A stretch of 64,000 nucleotides of DNA from Sulfurisoma sediminicola (GTDB lineage Bacteria; Pseudomonadota; Gammaproteobacteria; Burkholderiales; Rhodocyclaceae), in contig NZ_BHVV01000002.1 of NCBI RefSeq assembly GCF_003865015.1, positions 372,001-436,000 of the forward strand, in the 5' to 3' direction. Numbering within the stretch: position 1 is the stretch's first letter; each line of letters begins with the position of its first letter. Both the position numbers and the translations under genes were made by a program. Below the pieces are notes generated by a model. It searched no databases, had not been told where the DNA came from, and saw nothing but the letters and a program-made list of their open reading frames with translations. Shown one piece after another: positions 10,874 through 19,895 of this stretch.

Positions 10874-11948
10874 TCCCGCCCCGCCCGAAACCGCGACGTC
10901 CACGCCGACTGCGCCGCCATCCGTGCCGGCCCCCGGCCGCCTGCGGGCCGTGCCCGGCAGCCGCAAGCTGATGTTCGCCGTCGTTGCCGTCGCCCTGCTG
11001 TTCGGTGCGCAATGGCTGGAGACGCGGTTCCGCCTGTCGGCGGTGCAGGAGGAGCTGGCCAGGCGCTTGGCCGAAAGCGACGGGCAGAGCAAGGAGGCGC
11101 GGGCCATCGCGCGCCAGAACCAGGAAGCGCTGCAGGCGCTCGCCGCCAAGGTCGGCGCGCTGGAGGCGCAGCTGGCCGAGTCGCAGGGCCAGCAGCTTGC
11201 GCTCGAGTCGATGTACCAGGAACTGTCGAAGGGTCGCGACGATCGCGTCATCGCCGAGGTCGAGCAGGCCGTGTCCATCGCCGCGCAGCAGCTGCAGCTC
11301 GCCGGCAACGTCGAAGCGGCGCTGATCGCGCTGACCGGCGCCGATGCGCGGCTGGCCCGCGCCGCCAGCCCGCAATTCCTCGGCGTGCGCAAGTTGATCG
11401 CGCGCGACATCGAACGCTTGCGCGCGCTGCCGACCGCCGACGTGCCGGGCATGGCGATGAAGCTCGAAAGCGTCATCGCCAGCGTCGATTCCATGCCGCT
11501 GGCCTTCGAGCAGCGGCCGATGTCAAACACGGTGGCCGCCAGGGGCGCCGACGCGGCGAAGAAGTCCGCCGCGCCGGAGCCCGCCTGGTGGCAGCGTTTC
11601 CTCGCCGACGCCTGGGCTGAGTTCCGCCAGATGGTGCGCATCGAGCGGATAGATCATGCCGATCCCGGCCTGCTGTCGCCGCAGCAGAGCTTCTTCCTGC
11701 GCGAGAACCTCAAGCTGCGCCTGGTCAACGCCCGCCTCGCCCTGCTCGCCCGCGACGCCAAGAGTTTCCGCGATGACATGCGGCAGGCGCAGGCCTGGCT
11801 CGAGCGCTACTTCGACGTCCGTGCCAAGCCGGTGCAGGGAGCCCTCGAAGTGGTGCGCACGCTCGGCACCACCAATGTCGCGATCGAGCCGCCGACGCTC
11901 AACGAGACGCTGGCCGCGCTGCGCAACTTCAGGTCCGTGAAGAAATGA
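10863..11948 (+). CDS. hemX: HemX-like membrane protein of the heme cluster
   Basis: A 361-residue protein with a proline-rich cytoplasmic N-terminus (about 1-35), one transmembrane helix (about 38-55), then a long periplasmic region. The region from about 60 to 120 is strongly coiled-coil (repeats of AQLAESQGQQLALESM type). HemX proteins lie between hemD and hemY in many proteobacteria. They were once annotated as uroporphyrinogen methyltransferases but lack that domain, and their role is unsettled. The start lies inside the hemD end, showing translational coupling. Confidence 0.85.
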   Translation: MTPDPAPPETATSTPTAPPSVPAPGRLRAVPGSRKLMFAVVAVALLFGAQWLETRFRLSAVQEELARRLAESDGQSKEARAIARQNQEALQALAAKVGALEAQLAESQGQQLALESMYQELSKGRDDRVIAEVEQAVSIAAQQLQLAGNVEAALIALTGADARLARAASPQFLGVRKLIARDIERLRALPTADVPGMAMKLESVIASVDSMPLAFEQRPMSNTVAARGADAAKKSAAPEPAWWQRFLADAWAEFRQMVRIERIDHADPGLLSPQQSFFLRENLKLRLVNARLALLARDAKSFRDDMRQAQAWLERYFDVRAKPVQGALEVVRTLGTTNVAIEPPTLNETLAALRNFRSVKK

Positions 11949-12124
11949 CCCACCCCCTCCAGCCCCCCTCGCGGGGGGAGCCTGCAAGCTCGTTGCGACC
12001 GCAGGAAGTGCAAAGCCGCTCGAATGTCACGGGGAGCCTTGTTGTCTGCTGCGAAGGGGTCGCGCGTTCCACGCGCTCGGGTTTGGGCCCCGCCTTGGGG
12101 GCGGCCCGGCGGCGGGGCGGTCTG
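11949..12124. repeat. GC-rich repeat-like insertion between hemX and hemY
   Basis: A 176-base non-coding stretch in an otherwise tightly packed operon. It holds a C6-TCGC-G6 hairpin (11963-11978) and, near its right end, GCCCCGCC facing GGCGGGGC. Boundary hairpins of this type are characteristic of short intergenic repeats in GC-rich betaproteobacteria. The hemY ribosome-binding site (GGCGG) is formed by the right edge. Confidence 0.5.
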
Positions 12125-13291
12125 ATGCGCACGCTGCTCTGGCTGCTGCTGCTCGCCGTACTTGCTGTCGGCCTCTCGCTGGCGGCGCGCTACAACGACG
12201 GCTATGCGCTGTTCGTGCTGCCGCCGTGGCGCGTCGAGCTGTCGCTCAACTTTCTGCTGCTGCTCGTCGCCACGGGCTTCGTCACGGGCTACTGGATATT
12301 TCGCTCGCTCGGCGCGCTGCTGCGCCTGCCGCGGCGGGTCAGCGAGTTCCGTGCGCGGCGTGCCCGCGGCAGCGCCGAGAACACCCTGCACGAGGCACTG
12401 CGCAATTTCGCCGAGGGACGTTTTTCGCATGCCTTGAAGAACGCCGAGAAGGTCTACGATTCCGGCCACGCCCGCGACCTGGCCGCGCTCGTCGCGTGGC
12501 GCGCGGCGCATGCCCTGCGCGACGCGCCGCGTGAAAGCGAATGGCGGCAGCGCACCGTCGATCATGAAGACGGCAGCCGTGCCGCGGTGCTGATGACCGA
12601 GGCCGAACTGGCGCTCGATGCGCGCGATTTCGATGTGGCGCTGGCCGCGCTCGATCGCCTGGCCACCGTGGGCGGCCGCCATATCGGCGCGCTGCGCCTG
12701 GCGCTGCGCGCCCACCAGGGCCGCGGCGACTGGCGCGAGGTCGCCCGCCTGACGCGGCAACTGGAAAAGCACAAGGCGCTGAGTCCCGAGCAGGCCGCGC
12801 CGCTGCGCCGCCGCGCCCACGTCGAAGTGTTCAAGGCCATCGCCGACGATGCCAAGGCCATCCATGCCTACTGGCGCGAGATCGCCGCCGACGACCGGCT
12901 CGAGCCGCGCCTCGCCCTCGAGGCCTCGCGCGCGCTGGTGCGCGCTGGCGACTGTCCCGGCGCCGCGCAACTGGTCGAGGACGTGCTCGACGAGCACTGG
13001 GATTCGTCGCTGATCGCCGCCTATGCGCTGTGCCCCGGCGGCGACGTGCTCGGCCGCATCGCCCATTGCGAGAAGTGGCTGCACGAGCGGCCGCGCGACG
13101 CGCAGCTGCTGCTCGCGCTCGGGCGGCTGTGCCGCGAGCGGCAACTCTGGGGCAAGGCGCAGAGCTACCTCGAAGCATCGATCGCCGTCGAGGCGACGCG
13201 CGCCGCCCATGTCGAACTGGCGCAACTGCTGGACAGCCTGGAAAAGTCGGCGCTGGCGGAACGCCACTACCGCGCCGCGGCGGTGCTCTAG
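12125..13291 (+). CDS. hemY: HemY-like tetratricopeptide membrane protein
   Basis: A 388-residue protein. Two hydrophobic segments open it (about 2-22 and 38-60), followed by a soluble helical region of TPR-like repeats (for example [22 protein letters not shown]). This matches the proteobacterial HemY of the hemCDXY cluster, which is unrelated to the oxidase also called HemY. I chose the ATG opening [19 protein letters not shown]; the frame is open further upstream through the repeat insert but that peptide looks non-coding. It converges on hemF with a 4-base overlap. Confidence 0.87.
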   Translation: MRTLLWLLLLAVLAVGLSLAARYNDGYALFVLPPWRVELSLNFLLLLVATGFVTGYWIFRSLGALLRLPRRVSEFRARRARGSAENTLHEALRNFAEGRFSHALKNAEKVYDSGHARDLAALVAWRAAHALRDAPRESEWRQRTVDHEDGSRAAVLMTEAELALDARDFDVALAALDRLATVGGRHIGALRLALRAHQGRGDWREVARLTRQLEKHKALSPEQAAPLRRRAHVEVFKAIADDAKAIHAYWREIAADDRLEPRLALEASRALVRAGDCPGAAQLVEDVLDEHWDSSLIAAYALCPGGDVLGRIAHCEKWLHERPRDAQLLLALGRLCRERQLWGKAQSYLEASIAVEATRAAHVELAQLLDSLEKSALAERHYRAAAVL

Positions 13292-14169
13292 ATCCAGTCC
13301 TGCGGCGGAAGAAACTCCGTATAGAGTTTCTCTTCGGCGCTGCCGGGCTCCGGGTGCCAGTCGTAGCGCCATTTCACGATCGGCGGCAGCGACATCAGGA
13401 TCGACTCGGTGCGGCCGCCCGACTGCAGGCCGAACAGCGTGCCGCGGTCCCACACCAGATTGAATTCGACGTAGCGGCCGCGGCGATAGGCCTGGAAATC
13501 GCGCTCGCGCTCGGTGTAGGGCGTGTCGCGGCGGCGCTCGCACAGCGGCAGGTAGGCGGCGGTGAAATGGTCGCCGACGCTCTGCGTCAGGGCGAAGCAC
13601 CTGTCGAAGCCGCCTTCGTTCAAATCGTCGAAGAAGATGCCGCCGATGCCGCGCGGCTCCTTGCGGTGCTTGAGGTAGAAGTACTCGTCGCACCATTTCT
13701 TGTAGCGCGCATGGACGTCGTCGCCGAAGGGGGTCAGCGCTTCCTTGCAGGTACGGTGGAAATGCTGCGCGTCTTCGGCGACGCCGTAGTAGGGCGTGAG
13801 GTCCATGCCGCCGCCGAACCACCAGACCGGCGCCTCGCCGTCCCTGGTCGCGACGAAGCAGCGCACGTTCATGTGCGTGGTGGGGCACCAGGGATTGCGC
13901 GGGTGCATGACCAGCGAGACGCCCATGGCCTCGAAGCGGCGGCCTGCCAGTTCGGGGCGATGGGCGGTGGCCGAGGCCGGCATGGAATCGCCGGTGACGT
14001 GGGAGAAATTGACGCCGCCGCGCTCGAAGAAGTCGCCGTCCTCGAGCAGGATCGAAGTGCCGCGGCCCCAGGCGTCGCGGCGGAAGGGCTTGCCGTCGAA
14101 AGCCTCGAGCTCCGCGACGATGCGTTCCTGCAGGCCCGCGAAATACTCGTGGATCGGCGCGGTGTCCAT
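13288..14169 (-). CDS. hemF: Oxygen-dependent coproporphyrinogen-III oxidase
   Basis: Oxidatively decarboxylates two propionates of coproporphyrinogen III using O2. At 293 residues it has the family's usual length. Conserved segments include the motifs [43 protein letters not shown] and [10 protein letters not shown]. It overlaps the purD stop by one base (TGATG), so the two form one transcript. The cell thus has an aerobic heme route beside its many anaerobic enzymes; an HemN equivalent is not in this window. Confidence 0.95.
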   Translation of the reverse strand: MDTAPIHEYFAGLQERIVAELEAFDGKPFRRDAWGRGTSILLEDGDFFERGGVNFSHVTGDSMPASATAHRPELAGRRFEAMGVSLVMHPRNPWCPTTHMNVRCFVATRDGEAPVWWFGGGMDLTPYYGVAEDAQHFHRTCKEALTPFGDDVHARYKKWCDEYFYLKHRKEPRGIGGIFFDDLNEGGFDRCFALTQSVGDHFTAAYLPLCERRRDTPYTERERDFQAYRRGRYVEFNLVWDRGTLFGLQSGGRTESILMSLPPIVKWRYDWHPEPGSAEEKLYTEFLPPQDWI

Positions 14170-15437
14170 CAGCGCTTGATGGCGCGGTGGCCGATGTCGC
14201 GGCGGAACTGCATGCCGTCGAAGCGGATGTCGTCGGTGATCTCGTAGGCGCGATTCTGCGCCGCGCGGACGTTGTCGCCGAGCGCGGTGACGCAGAGCAC
14301 GCGGCCGCCGGCGGTGACGACGTGTCCATCCTTCTCCGCGGTGCCGGCATGGAAGACATGGGCATCGGCGGATGCCTTGGGCAGGCCGTGGATCACGTCG
14401 CCCTTGCGCGGGTTGTCGGGATAGTCATGCGCGGCCAGCACCACGCCGAGCGCGACGCGGCGGTCCCACAAGGCCTCGGCCTTGTCGAGGTGGCCGTTGA
14501 TCGCGGCATCGACCAGTTCGACGAGGTCGCTCTTGAGGCGCAGCATGATCGGCTGCGTCTCGGGGTCGCCCATGCGGCAGTTGAACTCGAGCACCTTGAG
14601 CGAGCCGTCGGGCTTGATCATCAGGCCGGCGTAGAGGAAGCCGGTGTAGAGGATGCCGTCCTTCTCCATGCCGGCGAGCGTCGGCATGATCACTTCGCGC
14701 ATGACGCGGGCGTGGATCTCGGGGGTGACCACCGGCGCCGGCGAGTAGGCGCCCATGCCGCCGGTGTTGGGGCCCCGGTCGTCGTCCTTGAGGCGCTTGT
14801 GGTCCTGGCTGGTGGCCAGCGCCAGCGCGTGATGGCCGTCGGCCATGACGATGAAGCTGGCTTCCTCGCCATCGAGGAATTCCTCGATCACGACGCGGCT
14901 GCCGGCTTCGCCGAGCTTGTTGCCGGAGAGCATGTCGTCGATCGCGGCATGCGCTTCGCCCGCCAGCGTGGCGACGACCACGCCCTTGCCGGCGGCCAGG
15001 CCGTCGGCCTTGATGACGATGGGCGCACCCTCGGCATCGATGTAGGCGTGGGCGGCGGCGGTATCGCTGAAGGTGCGGAACTTTGCCGTAGGGATGCCGT
15101 GGCGCTGCATGAACTGCTTGGCGAAATCCTTGGAGCTTTCGAGCTGCGCGGCCTCGCGCGCCGGCCCGAAGATGCGCAGCTCGGCTTCACGGAAGGCATC
15201 GACGATGCCGGCGGCGAGCGGCGCCTCGGGGCCGACGACGGTGGCGTGGATGGCGTTGTCGCGGGCGAAGGCGACAAGTTCGCGGATACCCGTGATGGGC
15301 AGGTTCTCGAGGCCGTCCTCGTGCGCCGTGCCGGCGTTGCCGGGCGCGACATAGACCTTCTGCACCCGCGGCGACTGCGCCAGCCGCCAGGCCAAGGCAT
15401 GTTCGCGGCCGCCGGAACCGATGACGAGCAATTTCAT
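14169..15437 (-). CDS. purD: Phosphoribosylamine-glycine ligase (GARS)
   Basis: Joins phosphoribosylamine and glycine with ATP in purine synthesis. The 422-residue ATP-grasp protein starts [19 protein letters not shown], with [10 protein letters not shown] soon after. The ATP-grasp core shows [14 protein letters not shown], and the metal-binding region [13 protein letters not shown]. The ATG has AAGGAA upstream. It lies downstream of purH across a 107-base gap that holds an inverted repeat. Confidence 0.95.
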   Translation of the reverse strand: MKLLVIGSGGREHALAWRLAQSPRVQKVYVAPGNAGTAHEDGLENLPITGIRELVAFARDNAIHATVVGPEAPLAAGIVDAFREAELRIFGPAREAAQLESSKDFAKQFMQRHGIPTAKFRTFSDTAAAHAYIDAEGAPIVIKADGLAAGKGVVVATLAGEAHAAIDDMLSGNKLGEAGSRVVIEEFLDGEEASFIVMADGHHALALATSQDHKRLKDDDRGPNTGGMGAYSPAPVVTPEIHARVMREVIMPTLAGMEKDGILYTGFLYAGLMIKPDGSLKVLEFNCRMGDPETQPIMLRLKSDLVELVDAAINGHLDKAEALWDRRVALGVVLAAHDYPDNPRKGDVIHGLPKASADAHVFHAGTAEKDGHVVTAGGRVLCVTALGDNVRAAQNRAYEITDDIRFDGMQFRRDIGHRAIKR

Positions 15438-15450
15438 GAGGAAAATTCCT

Positions 15451-15540
15451 TGACGCAGAGGCGCAGAGACGCAGAGGCAAACCAGGAAGAAATCGAAAAG
15501 TGCACTTTGTATTTCTCCGCGCCTCTGCGTCTCCGCGTCA
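15451..15540. repeat. Imperfect inverted repeat between purH and purD
   Basis: Arms at 15451-15472 and 15519-15540 match at 19 of 22 bases when one is reverse-complemented, separated by a 46-base AT-richer centre. The arms carry the GACGCAGAGGCGCAGAGACG type of motif, a widespread intergenic repeat in many bacteria. It could form a long stem-loop in the purH-purD transcript and weaken expression of purD and hemF. Confidence 0.65.
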
Positions 15541-15544
15541 GGTT

Positions 15545-17116
15545 TCAGTGTCGGAAGTGCCGGAAGCCGGTGAACACCATCGCGATATTCTGCTCGTCGG
15601 CCGCCGCGATCACCTCGGCGTCGCGCACCGAGCCGCCGGGTTGGATCACCGCCGTGGCGCCGGCCTGGGCCAGCACGTCGAGGCCGTCGCGGAATGGGAA
15701 GAAGGCATCCGACGCCACCACCGAACCCTTGACGGTCATCTTGTTGTTCTCGGCCTTGATGGCGGCGATGCGCGCGGAATCGACGCGGCTCATCTGGCCG
15801 GCGCCGACGCCGACGGTCATCTCGTCTTTGCAGTAGACGATGGCGTTGGACTTGACGTACTTGGCGACCTTCCAGGCGAACAGGAGATCCCGCATTTCCT
15901 GCTCGCTCGGCACGCGCTTGGTGACGATCTTGAGGTCGCTCTGGACGATGCGCGCCTCGTCGGCCGTCTGCACCAGCAGGCCGCCGCCGACGCGTTTGAA
16001 GTCGAAGACGCCGGAGGTGGTGCCCATGGGCACGACGAGCACGCGCAGGTTCTGCTTGGCGGCGAACACGGCGCGGGCGTCGGGGGTGATCTCGGGGGCG
16101 ATGATGACTTCCGCGAACTGGCCCGAGACGGCCTCGGCCGTCGCCTTGTCGATGGCGCAGTTGAAGGCGATGATGCCGCCGAAGGCCGAGGTCGGGTCGG
16201 TCGAGAAGGCGCGGCGGTAGGCTTCCTCGGCCGTCGCGCCGACGGCCACGCCGCAGGGGTTGGCGTGCTTGACGATGACGCAGGTCGTGGCGTCGAAGGC
16301 CTTGACCGACTCCCACGCCGCATCGGCGTCGCCGATGTTGTTGTAGGACAGTTCCTTGCCCTGCAGTTGCTCGTAGCTGGCGATGCTGCCGGCCACCGGG
16401 TTCGGTTCCTTGTAGAACGCCGCCTGCTGGTGAGGGTTCTCGCCGTAGCGCATGGTGTCGGCCTTGTCGAAGGCCAGTTGCAGGCGCTCGGGGAAGGTGG
16501 TCGGCTTGTTGTCGGCGTCGAGGCTGGTGAGCCAGTTGGCGATGGCGCCGTCGTAGCGCGCGGTGTGCACGAAGGCCTTCTTGGCCAGGGCGTAGCGCGT
16601 GGCGTAGGAGATCGCGCCACCGTTGGCCTTCAGCTCGGCGACGATGGCCGCATAGTCGGCCGGCTCGGTGACGACGGCGCAGCCGCCCTTCTCGTTGCCG
16701 TGGTTCTTGGCCGCGGCGCGCACCATGGTGGGGCCGCCGATGTCGATGTTCTCGATGGCGTCCTCCAGCGTGCAGTCCTTCTTCGCGATGGCCTGGGTGA
16801 AGGGGTAGAGGTTGACGACGACGAGGTCGATGGTCGGGATGCCGTGCTTCTCCATGGTCGCCGCGTGCTCGGCGTTGCCGCGGATGCCGAGGATGCCGCC
16901 ATGCACCTTCGGGTGCAGGGTCTTGACGCGGCCGTCGAGCATCTCGGGGAAGCCGGTGTAGTCGGAGACGTCGGTGACGGGCAGGCCGGCGTCGCGCAGC
17001 AGCTTGGCGGTGCCGCCGGTGGACAGCAGCTTGATGCCGAGCGCGGCGAGTTCGCGGGCGAAATCGACGGCGCCGTGCTTGTCGGAGACGCTGAGGAGGG
17101 CTTGGGTGACTTTCAT
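15545..17116 (-). CDS. purH: Bifunctional AICAR transformylase / IMP cyclohydrolase
   Basis: Catalyses the last two steps of IMP synthesis. The protein has 523 residues. The N-terminal cyclohydrolase domain (about 1-195) starts with the MGS-like fold [19 protein letters not shown] and [15 protein letters not shown]. The C-terminal transformylase domain has the conserved [14 protein letters not shown] and a [12 protein letters not shown] segment. It is the first gene after the dusB-fis pair on this strand, nine bases past the fis stop, and probably shares that transcript. Confidence 0.96.
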   Translation of the reverse strand: MKVTQALLSVSDKHGAVDFARELAALGIKLLSTGGTAKLLRDAGLPVTDVSDYTGFPEMLDGRVKTLHPKVHGGILGIRGNAEHAATMEKHGIPTIDLVVVNLYPFTQAIAKKDCTLEDAIENIDIGGPTMVRAAAKNHGNEKGGCAVVTEPADYAAIVAELKANGGAISYATRYALAKKAFVHTARYDGAIANWLTSLDADNKPTTFPERLQLAFDKADTMRYGENPHQQAAFYKEPNPVAGSIASYEQLQGKELSYNNIGDADAAWESVKAFDATTCVIVKHANPCGVAVGATAEEAYRRAFSTDPTSAFGGIIAFNCAIDKATAEAVSGQFAEVIIAPEITPDARAVFAAKQNLRVLVVPMGTTSGVFDFKRVGGGLLVQTADEARIVQSDLKIVTKRVPSEQEMRDLLFAWKVAKYVKSNAIVYCKDEMTVGVGAGQMSRVDSARIAAIKAENNKMTVKGSVVASDAFFPFRDGLDVLAQAGATAVIQPGGSVRDAEVIAAADEQNIAMVFTGFRHFRH

Positions 17117-17125
17117 GGGGGCTCC

Positions 17126-17356
17126 CTAGAGCAGATCGTGTTCGGTAAGTTTCTTGCGCAGGGTGTTGCGGTTGATGCCGAGCATCTGGGCGGCGACGGT
17201 CTGGTTGCCGTCGGCCTGCTTCATGACGACCTCGAGCATCGGGCGCTCGACGGCGGCCAGCACCATGTCGTAGATGGCATGCGGCGCCTGGCCGTCGAGG
17301 TCGCGGAAATAGCGGTTCAGCGTGCGGCGCACGCAGTCGTGCAGTTCTGTGCTCAT
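17126..17356 (-). CDS. fis: Fis-family nucleoid-associated protein
   Basis: A 76-residue DNA-bending protein. The C-terminal helix-turn-helix is clear (QTVAAQMLGINRNTLRKKL), the strongest signature of Fis. The N-terminal beta-hairpin and dimer helix are shorter than in E. coli (98 residues), as is usual in betaproteobacteria. Its ATG overlaps the dusB stop codon (ATGA), the same dusB-fis arrangement seen in enterobacteria. In well-studied species Fis controls stable-RNA promoters and DNA topology. Confidence 0.92.
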   Translation of the reverse strand: MSTELHDCVRRTLNRYFRDLDGQAPHAIYDMVLAAVERPMLEVVMKQADGNQTVAAQMLGINRNTLRKKLTEHDLL

Positions 17357-18366
17357 GCAGCTTCTTTGTAAATTAGTCTGTCGTTGGTGGCGGCCAATCC
17401 ATCCTCGGCGAGGAAGAATTCGTCGGTCGCGGCGATTTGCTCCTCGACCGTCTGCAACTGGTTCATGGCGTGTCGGAAGTGCGAGGCGCCGACCAGCCCC
17501 TTGGTGTACCAGCCGATGTGCTTGCGCGCGATCTTGACACCGGTCTGCTCGCCGTAGAAGGCATAGAGGTCGGCCAGATGCCCGCGCAGGATGGCGTGAA
17601 TTTCTCTGACCTGCGGTGGCGGCAGCAGTGCGCCGGTCCTGAGGTAATGCTCGATTTCGCGGAACAGCCAGGGCCTGCCCTGGGCGGCACGGCCGATCAT
17701 GACGCCGTCGGCCTGCGTGTAGTCGAGGACGAACCTGGCTTTCTGCGGCGAGGTGATGTCGCCGTTGGCGATCACCGGGATATTCACGCGCGACTTCACG
17801 TCGGCGATGGTGTCGTATTCGGCCTCGCCCTGATACTGGTCGGCGCGAGTGCGGCCGTGGATGGCGATGGCGCGGATGCCGGATTCCTGTGCGATGTGCG
17901 CGATGGCCGGGGCGTTCCTGTTGTCGCGGTTCCAGCCGGTGCGGAACTTGAGCGTCACCGGCGTGTTCGGCACGGCGTTCACCACGGCCTCGAGGATCTT
18001 CGCCACCAGCGCCTCGTTCTGCATCAGCGCCGAGCCGGCCATGACGTTGCACACCTTCTTCGCCGGACAACCCATGTTGATGTCGATGATCTGCGCGCCC
18101 TCGTCGACGTTGTACCGCGCCGCTTCGGCCATCATCGCCGGATCGGCGCCGGCGATCTGCACCGAGATCGGCTCGACCTCGCCGTCGTGGTTGGCGCGGC
18201 GGCGCGTCTTGGCGCTGCCGTAGAGCAGGGAGTTCGAGGTGACCATCTCGGACACCGCGAGCCCGGCACCGAGCTGCTTGCACAGTTGACGGAAGGGACG
18301 ATCGGTGACCCCGGCCATGGGCGCGACGAAAAGATTGTTGCGCAGCTGGAAGCCGAGGAAGTCCAT
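17353..18366 (-). CDS. dusB: tRNA-dihydrouridine synthase B
   Basis: Reduces specific uridines in the tRNA D-loop using FMN and NADPH. The 337-residue TIM-barrel protein begins with MDFLGFQLRNNLFVAPMAGV. The catalytic-cysteine region is IDINMGCPAKKVCN, and FMN-binding segments include NGDITSPQKA and DGVMIGRAAQGRPW. I chose the ATG that gives the conserved start; an open stretch upstream has no family similarity. It heads the dusB-fis-purH-purD-hemF run. Confidence 0.94.
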   Translation of the reverse strand: MDFLGFQLRNNLFVAPMAGVTDRPFRQLCKQLGAGLAVSEMVTSNSLLYGSAKTRRRANHDGEVEPISVQIAGADPAMMAEAARYNVDEGAQIIDINMGCPAKKVCNVMAGSALMQNEALVAKILEAVVNAVPNTPVTLKFRTGWNRDNRNAPAIAHIAQESGIRAIAIHGRTRADQYQGEAEYDTIADVKSRVNIPVIANGDITSPQKARFVLDYTQADGVMIGRAAQGRPWLFREIEHYLRTGALLPPPQVREIHAILRGHLADLYAFYGEQTGVKIARKHIGWYTKGLVGASHFRHAMNQLQTVEEQIAATDEFFLAEDGLAATNDRLIYKEAA

Positions 18367-18792
18367 TGCAGATCGGGAAGGCGAAATCGGGAAAGGCGCG
18401 GATTCTACTCCAGTCCGCCTAAATATTGTGCAATCGGCCAAGCCTTGCCAGGCGTCCCCCGGGTTTCCCGGAGTTCAGCGCTGCTCGCGGCGACCCGACC
18501 GTCGCCTCCTGCTTTGGGTGGATTCAATCAAGTGTCGGTTTGCGACCCGCACCCGCCGGTAGCGCAAATCGAGAGCAGCCATTCACGGCCGACAATGTAC
18601 CTACAGTCTTTAGGGGCATTGATTCATATCAATGCAGCCTTGCCTGCAACTTATAGGCTAGCGAAATAATCGACAGACGATTGTCCCGGGAATTTCGCGG
18701 CCGTTCGCGTCGATTGACTCGCGGAGCGGACGACAGCTTCGTGATCCATTGGAAATTCGATTGCGGCCATTTCCCTATCCTGGAGAACAATT
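18367..18792 (+). promoter_or_regulatory. 426-base intergenic region upstream of the Fe-S/NrfD operon, with a promoter
   Basis: No gene is seen here. Its right part holds an FNR-type palindrome (18619-18632) and a TANNNT -10 candidate, TAGGCT, at 18654-18659. The left part, near dusB, contains ATTGTGCAAT at 18425-18434, which also occurs at 36863-36872 beside the other FNR site. The gene start is preceded by GGAG at 18782-18785. Confidence 0.55.
18619..18632 (+). promoter_or_regulatory. FNR/ANR box (perfect)
   Basis: TTGATTCATATCAA is an exact TTGAT-N4-ATCAA palindrome. A -10-like TAGGCT begins 28.5 bases from its centre, so the box would sit at about -41, the classic class II activating position. 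It predicts that the downstream Fe-S/NrfD/cytochrome operon is switched on when oxygen is low. Confidence 0.8.
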
Positions 18793-19884
18793 GTGATCCC
18801 TAACGAGAACCCTGCTGCCGATTCCGACCAGGAGAGGTCGTCCGGATGTCCGGCGCAACCCGCGTCGGCTGATCCTTCGGCGCCGGGCCCGACGACCTCG
18901 CGCCGCGACTTCCTGAAGGCCGGCGGAATGTTGAGCGCTTCATCGCTGATGGGGGCCGCGGCCCTGATGACGATGTCCGACGATGCCAAGGCCGCGACCG
19001 AATGGGCCGAGCATTTCCAGGGCAACTACCGCCTGATGACGCCCGAGGAGAAGGCCGAGGCGCGCACCCGTCTTGAAAGGCGCTACTCTGCCGAGTACGG
19101 CAAGAAGGTCACCGTCGATGGCACCGAGGCCCAGCCGGGTGTCCTCATGGGCTACGCGCTCAATGTCAGGAAGTGCATCGGCTGTCGCCGTTGCGTCAAG
19201 GCCTGCGTCGAGGAGAACAACCAGTCGCGCGGCAAGAACCCCGGGGAACGCATCGAGTGGATCCAGGTGCTCAGGATGGAGCGCGGGGAGTTCGCGACGG
19301 ACAAGATGAACCACGGCTATCCCGAAGGGCTGGGCATCCAGGTCGGGGGCAATGCCTACACGCCGGCCGGTCAGGTTCTCGAAGGACAGTACCGTTACGA
19401 ACCCGAGGCCGTCCCGGAAAAGGACGCCACCTACATGCCGATCGCCTGCATGCAATGCGAGAAGCCGCCCTGCGTCAAGGTGTGTCCGGTGAGAACGACT
19501 TACCGCGAGGCCGATGGCCCGGTGGTGATCGACTACAACTGGTGCATCGGTTGCCGCATGTGCATGAGTGCCTGCCCCTACTGGGCGCGCCGCATCAACC
19601 TCACCAACCCGGTCCTGCCCAAGGAAGAAATGAACCCGGTGACGCACTATCTGGGCAACCGGCCGCGCATGCGGGGCGTCGTCGAGAAGTGCCACTGGTG
19701 CCTGCAACGGACCCGCAAGGGACGCTATCCGGCCTGTGTCGAGGTTTGCCCGGTGGGCGCCCGCAAGTTCGGCAATCTGCTCGATCCGGAAAGCGAAGTC
19801 AGCCTGATCCTGGCCCGGAAAAACGTGTTCCGCCTCAAGGCTGAATTGAACACCTTTCCGAAGTTCTTTTACTTCTACGACTGA
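18793..19884 (+). CDS. Tat-exported four-cluster ferredoxin subunit (NrfC/DsrO-like)
   Basis: A 363-residue protein from a GTG start with GGAG 8 bases upstream. A twin-arginine signal lies unusually deep, SRRDFLK at residues 36-42 after a polar N-region. The mature part has four cysteine groups for [4Fe-4S] clusters: CIGCRRCVKAC, CMQCEKPPCVKVCP, CIGCRMCMSACP and CHWCLQRTRKGRYPACVEVCP. Such subunits carry electrons between an NrfD-type membrane protein and a periplasmic partner. The downstream genes encode just such a membrane protein and a multiheme cytochrome. No molybdopterin catalytic subunit is adjacent. Confidence 0.9.
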   Translation: MIPNENPAADSDQERSSGCPAQPASADPSAPGPTTSRRDFLKAGGMLSASSLMGAAALMTMSDDAKAATEWAEHFQGNYRLMTPEEKAEARTRLERRYSAEYGKKVTVDGTEAQPGVLMGYALNVRKCIGCRRCVKACVEENNQSRGKNPGERIEWIQVLRMERGEFATDKMNHGYPEGLGIQVGGNAYTPAGQVLEGQYRYEPEAVPEKDATYMPIACMQCEKPPCVKVCPVRTTYREADGPVVIDYNWCIGCRMCMSACPYWARRINLTNPVLPKEEMNPVTHYLGNRPRMRGVVEKCHWCLQRTRKGRYPACVEVCPVGARKFGNLLDPESEVSLILARKNVFRLKAELNTFPKFFYFYD

Positions 19885-19895
19885 GGAGCCGGATT

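Noticed and set aside
11945-12124. Upstream extension of hemY through the repeat region
   Set aside because: The extra peptide is encoded by the repeat hairpins and shows no similarity to HemY, which starts with its first membrane helix at the chosen ATG.
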